15,252 nt of DNA, taken from the NCBI GenBank assembly GCA_934654835.1, contig CAKUGY010000026.1:1-15252 (forward strand), written 5' to 3'. Made by a program: the position numbers and the translations under genes. Origin of the DNA: an uncultured Collinsella sp. (lineage in GTDB: Bacteria > Actinomycetota > Coriobacteriia > Coriobacteriales > Coriobacteriaceae). The notes beneath the pieces were generated by a model. It saw only the letters and a list, made by a program, of their open reading frames with translations, did not search any database and had not been told where the DNA came from. This document shows positions 11,580-15,252 of this stretch, one piece after another; within the stretch, counting starts at the first letter, position 1; every line of letters starts with the position of its first letter.

Positions 11580-11624
11580 GTGCCGGCACTTGGGGACGTT
11601 CCGTCTGTGCCGGCACCTGGGGAC
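11580..11624. repeat. Tandem 18-base repeat with a gtgccggcac palindrome
   Basis: gtgccggcacttggggac (11580-11597) and gtgccggcacctggggac (11607-11624) differ at one base and are separated by nine bases. Each unit starts with the perfect 10-base palindrome gtgccggcac and ends in ggggac. The two palindromes could form cruciforms separately or pair with each other. They end 10 bases before the peptidase stop codon. Confidence 0.75.
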
Positions 11625-11633
11625 ACTCCTTCG

Positions 11634-13052
11634 CTAGAAGATGCGACGTAGGTCTCCGCGGTTGAGGGCTTCGTCGAAGAGGTGCTTGAACACCACGCTG
11701 CCGTGCAGGCCGTCGTGCTCAAACTCGTTGGTTACCCAGGCGTGCGAGTTGCCCACGCGGCTGAGCGTGTCGAGCTGCATGCCCGAGTCCACGTACATGT
11801 CGTCGAAGTACACCGCAGCCTGGAGCGGCACCTCGTTGCAGGCCAGGCGCTGCGGGTCGTAGATCTTGTCCCAGCTGGTGTCCTCCATCAGCAGGTCCAT
11901 CGCCGGCTTGAAGGGCTTAAGTTCGGGCATCTGCTCAAACATCCACGGGAACATGGCCTCGCCGGTAAACATGAGAGGGCGCGCGAGGGTGTCGAACTCG
12001 GCGCGATGGGCCTTCTCCTCGGCCGCGGCCCAGCGAATCGGCATGGTATCGCCGTCGGCGTAGATGAACTCCTGAAGCGTCCAGTACAGCGGATTCGTGC
12101 GCATGTTGGTACGCTCGAAGGCACGCATCAAAAAGCTGTCGGCCACCGAGGCACCGCAGCTCAGCGTGCCGTCGCCGTCAACAAAAGCATGATCGATTAT
12201 CCAGTGCATGCGCTCGAAGCTCGGCTTCATGCCAAAGTCGCTGCCCATAAGCTGCAGGCGCTCGACCGTCATCGGCGAACCGTCGGGCAACACGGGCTCC
12301 TGCTCCTCAAGCGCATCGGCAAGGGCCGCCACGCGCTCGACGTCGGCGGGGTAGCGGTCGTAATACTGCTGCGTCTTGGCGGCCATGCGCGGGAAGGTGT
12401 GCGCGTAGACCTCGCTGGCGCTCGCTGGGACGTGGGGGATGCCGCCGCAGGTAAAGCTTGCCGCCACACCCTCGGGGAAGAGCGACAGGTAGCTCAGCGT
12501 CAAAAAGCCGCCGTAGCTCTGGCCGAGCGTGACCCACGGCTTGCCGCCAAAGCCCACCAGGCGCAGGTACTCAAAATCGCGCACGATAGAGCTGGCGAGG
12601 TGGCGCTTGAGGAAGTCCGCCTGCGAGCGCGCCGCATCAGAGCCGGCTGCCGTCGCGCGCTCGCCCAGAGCCGCGATCGTGCGTCCGTCCACGCAGCTGC
12701 TGCGCCCCGTGCCGCGCTGGTCGGGCAGGACCACGCGGAAATGCTTGACGGCCTCCTCGATCCATCCGTCACTCGTGGGCGACAGCGGACGCGGGCTCTC
12801 GCCGCCGGGGCCGCCCTGCAAAAACAGGAGCAGCGGCAGGTCGTCGTTGATGCGGTCGGGCGCGCAGACCACGCGGTAGAAGAGCTTGATGCTCTCGGGC
12901 GCGCCGGCGATGGGCGCCGGCATGGCGCCGCGGCGCATGGTGCTGCCGACGGCCAGCAGCATCGGCTCCAGGCCGCGCCAATCCAACGGGACATCGATGC
13001 TGTGATCCTCGACATACAGGCCGGGGACGTGGTACGAAGTGATGAGGGCCAT
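11634..13052 (-). CDS. S33-family alpha/beta hydrolase, probable proline iminopeptidase
   Basis: This 472-residue protein has the alpha/beta-hydrolase layout of the longer proline iminopeptidases, which release N-terminal proline from peptides. Motifs are QGGPGG (79-84, the oxyanion HGGPG-type box), DQRGTGRSS (111-119) and the nucleophile elbow GQSYGG with Ser179 (177-182). A likely acid lies in the DDMYVD region (417-422) and the likely catalytic histidine is in HDGLHG (446-451). There is no signal peptide, so it should be cytosolic and act on imported peptides. Start 13052 is chosen because homology begins there; an upstream in-frame ATG at 13142 would overlap the proA promoter region. The ribosome site (GGAAG) is modest. 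It is antisense between proB and proA. General S33 aminopeptidase activity is the alternative. Confidence 0.85.
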   Translation of the reverse strand: MALITSYHVPGLYVEDHSIDVPLDWRGLEPMLLAVGSTMRRGAMPAPIAGAPESIKLFYRVVCAPDRINDDLPLLLFLQGGPGGESPRPLSPTSDGWIEEAVKHFRVVLPDQRGTGRSSCVDGRTIAALGERATAAGSDAARSQADFLKRHLASSIVRDFEYLRLVGFGGKPWVTLGQSYGGFLTLSYLSLFPEGVAASFTCGGIPHVPASASEVYAHTFPRMAAKTQQYYDRYPADVERVAALADALEEQEPVLPDGSPMTVERLQLMGSDFGMKPSFERMHWIIDHAFVDGDGTLSCGASVADSFLMRAFERTNMRTNPLYWTLQEFIYADGDTMPIRWAAAEEKAHRAEFDTLARPLMFTGEAMFPWMFEQMPELKPFKPAMDLLMEDTSWDKIYDPQRLACNEVPLQAAVYFDDMYVDSGMQLDTLSRVGNSHAWVTNEFEHDGLHGSVVFKHLFDEALNRGDLRRIF

Positions 13053-13090
13053 ACGGTACTTCCGTTCGTCGCGGTGTTTCGTGTTGACCA

Positions 13091-13121
13091 ATTCTACCGC
13101 CGCGCGCGAGGGCATGCGCAA
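13091..13121 (-). promoter_or_regulatory. Possible promoter of the peptidase gene
   Basis: On the minus strand TAGAAT (13096-13091, five of six -10 bases) lies 19 bases from TTGCGC (13121-13116). The start would be near 13084, giving a leader of about 32 bases. The spacing is long and the -35 is weak. The 113-base gap must also hold the divergent proA promoter (possible -10 TACCAT at 13128-13133 with no clear -35), so the two could interfere. Confidence 0.35.
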
Positions 13122-13165
13122 ATCGGCTACCATGGTTGGCAAACTTCTAGGAGAAAGGGCCGCCC

Positions 13166-14452
13166 ATGTCGGTCGATATAGCCACGTATGTCAACGATCT
13201 TGCTGTTGAGGCCAAGGCAGCGTCGGCCTCGCTTGCCACGGCGAGCGACGAGCAGCGCCAGGATGCCGTGCGCGCCATGGCCGCAGCGCTGCGCGACGGT
13301 GTCGACTCCATCGTCGCCGCTAACGAGCTCGATATGTCCGCCGCGCGCGATGCGGGGACCTCGGCCGGTCTGCTCGATCGTCTGCTGCTGACGCCCGAGC
13401 GCGTTGAGGGCATGGCCGCCGGCCTGGAGAAACTCGCCGAGCTGCCCGATCCTGCCGGTCGTGTGCTCGACCACCGCGTGCTTGCGAGCGGCGTGGACCT
13501 CACCCGCGTGAGCGTGCCGCTGGGCCTGGTCGCCATGGTCTACGAGGCACGCCCCAACGTGACGGCCGACGCCGCGGGCATCTGCATCCGCACCGGCAAC
13601 GCCTGCATTCTGCGCGGCGGCTCGCTGGCCTATCACTCGTGCGCCATGATTGCCGAGCTGCTGGCCGATGCGCTGGAGGCCAAGGGCTTCCCGCGCGAGG
13701 CCGTATCGATGATCGAGTCCACTGACCGCGAGGCCACCGGCGAGCTCATGAAGCTCCGCGGTATCGTCGACGTGCTCATTCCGCGCGGCGGCGCGGGCCT
13801 GATCCAGCGTTGCGTGCGCGAGTCGCTGGTGCCGGTAATCGAGACGGGCACGGGCAACTGCCATATCTACGTGCATGAATCCGCCGACTTTGACAAGGCG
13901 CTCAATATTATCGTCAACGCCAAGACCCAGCGAGTGGGCGTGTGCAACGCCGCCGAGTCGCTGCTGGTCGACCGTGCCGTGGCCGACCGCTTCCTGCCTG
14001 CGGTCGTTGCCGTACTGCACGATCACGGCGTGTTGATTCACGGTGACGAGGCCGCCTGCACTGCGTGTGCCGACGCCGGGCTTGCCGAGGGCGATGACTT
14101 TGTTGCCGCGACCGAGGAGGATTGGGGCCGCGAGTACCTGGCGCTCGAGATGAGCGTGAAGGTCGTGACGAACGAGGACGAGGCCATCGCTCATATCAAC
14201 CGCTACGGGACCATGCATTCCGAGGCCATCGTTGCCGAGGACGCGGATGCCTGCGAGTGCTTCCTCGATGCGGTCGATGCCTCGGCCGTGTATTCCAACG
14301 CCAGCACGCGCTTTACCGATGGCGGCGAGTTTGGTCTGGGCGCCGAGATCGGCATCTCGACCCAAAAGCTCCACGCCCGTGGACCCTTTGCCGCCGAGGC
14401 CCTCACCACCTACAAATACAAGCTCCGCGGCACCGGCCAAGTCCGCCCCTAG
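13166..14452 (+). CDS. proA: Glutamate-5-semialdehyde dehydrogenase (gamma-glutamyl phosphate reductase)
   Basis: This 428-residue cytosolic enzyme reduces gamma-glutamyl phosphate, the ProB product, to glutamate-5-semialdehyde with NADPH; the product cyclises toward proline. It has the aldehyde-dehydrogenase fold and normal ProA length. Conserved stretches are VPLGLVAMVYEARPNVTADA (117-136), RTGNACILRGGS (142-153), ETGTGNCHIYVHESAD (226-241), QRVGVCNAAESLLV with catalytic Cys260 (255-268) and FGLGAEIGISTQKLHARGP (389-407). Start 13166 is preceded by GAAAGGG at six bases and TAGGAG at twelve. It is transcribed away from the divergent peptidase gene and closed by the hairpin at 14466-14504. 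It is separated from proB, unlike the usual proBA operon. Confidence 0.97.
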   Translation: MSVDIATYVNDLAVEAKAASASLATASDEQRQDAVRAMAAALRDGVDSIVAANELDMSAARDAGTSAGLLDRLLLTPERVEGMAAGLEKLAELPDPAGRVLDHRVLASGVDLTRVSVPLGLVAMVYEARPNVTADAAGICIRTGNACILRGGSLAYHSCAMIAELLADALEAKGFPREAVSMIESTDREATGELMKLRGIVDVLIPRGGAGLIQRCVRESLVPVIETGTGNCHIYVHESADFDKALNIIVNAKTQRVGVCNAAESLLVDRAVADRFLPAVVAVLHDHGVLIHGDEAACTACADAGLAEGDDFVAATEEDWGREYLALEMSVKVVTNEDEAIAHINRYGTMHSEAIVAEDADACECFLDAVDASAVYSNASTRFTDGGEFGLGAEIGISTQKLHARGPFAAEALTTYKYKLRGTGQVRP

Positions 14453-14465
14453 CGTCCGAGGCAAA

Positions 14466-14504
14466 CAAAAACCACCACAAAGGTGACCTTTGTGGTGGTT
14501 TTTG
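14466..14504. terminator. Bidirectional hairpin of the accaccacaaagg family (short-loop variant)
   Basis: An 18-bp perfect stem (14466-14483 with 14487-14504) closes a loop of only three bases, tga; the usual tgcctgtcc loop is missing. A and T runs flank it. It sits between the convergent ends of proA (13 bases after its stop) and the HD-domain gene (17 bases beyond its stop), so it can terminate both. Confidence 0.82.
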
Positions 14505-14521
14505 CGCTTTGGCGAGGCGAA

Positions 14522-15121
14522 TTAGGCCTCGAAAGTGTCGCGGTCGGGGGCGAAGGACTGCATGGCGGCGATGGTGCGATCGAAGAGCTCGGGGAGTTCC
14601 CAACCCAGCATCTCGGCGCCCTGCGAAATCACATCGCGCGAGCAGCCGGCGGCAAAGCGTTTGTCCTTGAACTTTTTCTTGAGCGATTTGGTCGTAAAGT
14701 CCATGACGCTCTTGCTCGGGCGCATGATGACGGCAGCACCGATCAGGCCGGTGAGCTCGTCGCAGGCAAACAGGATCTTCTCCATCTGGAGCTCGGGTTT
14801 GGGCAGTGAGGTGTTGAAGTCCGACGTATGCGTCTGGATGGCACGGATAAGCTCGGGAGAGGCACCCTCGCCCTTGAGAATCTCGGCGGCATAGATGGTA
14901 TGGTTCATGGGGTCGTCCTCATGCTCCTCCCAATCCAAGTCGTGCAGCAGACCGACGATGCCCCAAAACTCCTCATTCTCGGGGTCGAACTCGCGCGCAA
15001 AGTAGCGCATGGTGCCCTCAACGGTCTCGCCGTGCGTGATGTGGAACGGGTCCTTGTTGTGCTCGTTGAGCAATTCGAACGCGCGGTCGCGAGTGATTCC
15101 AGCGGTAAGCGGCTCTGCCAT
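14522..15121 (-). CDS. HD-domain phosphohydrolase of unknown substrate
   Basis: This 199-residue protein carries the HD-superfamily metal-binding signature H...HD...D: His30 in THGETVEGTMRYFA, His60-Asp61 in GLLHDLDWEEH and Asp121 in FACDELTGL. HD proteins are metal-dependent phosphohydrolases acting on nucleotides or related phosphate esters; the substrate cannot be told here. HTSDF (98-102) and the lysine-rich stretch SLKKKFKDKRFAAG (146-159) are other notable segments. No signal peptide or membrane helix is present once the correct start is used. Start 15121 is decided by AAGGAG six bases upstream; an in-frame ATG at 15223 would run through the insertion-sequence end. It is a single-gene unit; its promoter region (15122-15175) abuts the split hairpin, so the insertion could affect its expression. 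Confidence 0.85.
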   Translation of the reverse strand: MAEPLTAGITRDRAFELLNEHNKDPFHITHGETVEGTMRYFAREFDPENEEFWGIVGLLHDLDWEEHEDDPMNHTIYAAEILKGEGASPELIRAIQTHTSDFNTSLPKPELQMEKILFACDELTGLIGAAVIMRPSKSVMDFTTKSLKKKFKDKRFAAGCSRDVISQGAEMLGWELPELFDRTIAAMQSFAPDRDTFEA

Positions 15122-15175
15122 AAGAGACTCCTTGTGCTCGTGGGTATCGCTAAGAATGAATATTACTAGAACAAG

Positions 15176-15197
15176 AAAACCACCACAAAGGTGCCTG
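15176..15197 (+). repeat. Half of the accaccacaaagg hairpin, cut by the right IS copy
   Basis: aaaaccaccacaaagg plus tgcctg is one arm and two-thirds of the loop of the 1015-1055 hairpin, identical to that copy. The sequence then leaves the hairpin consensus and becomes insertion-sequence end, the same junction as at the left edge. Confidence 0.75.
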
Positions 15198-15252
15198 TGA
15201 ACTGCCTCCCATTTCTTGGACATCGGGAAATGGGAGGTTTTCCATGAGTATA
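15198..15252 (+). mobile_element. End of an IS3-family-like insertion sequence (right copy, reading rightward)
   Basis: It begins TGAACTGCCTCCCATTTCTT followed by GGACA, the same end as at 1-73 but in the opposite orientation. An 11-bp hairpin (15205-15215 with 15227-15237) contains GGGAGG in its 3' arm. The element continues beyond the window. The family call rests on the shape of the terminal repeat; no transposase catalytic motif is visible here. Confidence 0.65.
15244..15252 (+). CDS. First codons of a probable transposase OrfA (partial)
   Basis: ATG AGT ATA follows GGGAGG (15232-15237) by six bases, exactly as at the left edge, where the frame continues MSIDLRVKH. Only three codons are inside the window, so this call relies on the left copy. 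Confidence 0.35.

Noticed and set aside
11580..11624. CRISPR-like direct repeats
   Set aside because: Only two units with a nine-base spacer and no further repeats; no cas genes nearby.
11682..13181. 499-codon plus-strand frame opposite the peptidase gene
   Set aside because: No homology, no ribosome site, and it runs across the divergent promoter region into the start of proA; the minus-strand hydrolase has a complete motif set.
13127..14464. 445-codon minus-strand frame opposite proA
   Set aside because: A shadow of proA; composition and lack of initiation signals argue against coding.
15122..15223. N-terminal extension of the HD protein with a hydrophobic segment
   Set aside because: The apparent membrane segment is translation of the promoter region and insertion-sequence end; AAGGAG before ATG 15121 decides the start.

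Overview
This 15.25 kb window is high-GC DNA from what looks like a gut Coriobacteriia species, most likely Collinsella or a close relative. That placement is an inference from GC-rich codon use, sigma70-type promoters, AGGAG-type ribosome sites, the gene set and the style of the intergenic hairpins; no marker gene was compared. Most of the window is ordinary housekeeping sequence: eleven recognisable complete protein genes, one uncharacterised membrane protein, one tRNA and one probable structured RNA.

Layout. Both edges (1-73 and 15198-15252) are the ends of what appears to be the same IS3-family insertion sequence, in opposite orientation and both reading outward. Between them, from left to right: a leader with a terminator-like hairpin and a solo B3/B4-domain protein (+); a MarR-type regulator (+); a DegV fatty-acid-binding protein (+); a small MGMT-family protein (+); a non-coding stretch with strong hairpins; a small cysteine-rich protein (-); trpS (-); a WecA/TagO-like polyprenyl-phosphate GlcNAc-1-phosphate transferase (-); a probable 6S-like RNA (-); a PflX-type radical SAM protein (+); tRNA-Ala(CGC) (+); a tail-anchored coiled-coil protein (+); pncB (+); proB (+); a cluster of palindromes; an S33 proline-iminopeptidase-like hydrolase (-); proA (+); and an HD-domain phosphohydrolase (-).

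Functional links. ProB and ProA catalyse the first two steps of proline synthesis from glutamate, but here they are separated by about 1.8 kb that holds an antisense gene for a likely proline-releasing peptidase. PncB feeds NAD salvage. The WecA-like enzyme starts a cell-surface glycan. The other genes do not form an obvious pathway.

The most unusual content is intergenic. A hairpin with arms aaaaccaccacaaagg / cctttgtggtggtttt occurs intact four times at gene ends and is split at both window edges by the insertion sequence, apparently at the same loop position. Several other long perfect palindromes (37 bp and 25 bp arms, a nested three-tier structure, a tandem palindrome) share a GGGAC/GTCCC core with it. 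The pattern suggests a REP-like family that also serves as an insertion target.
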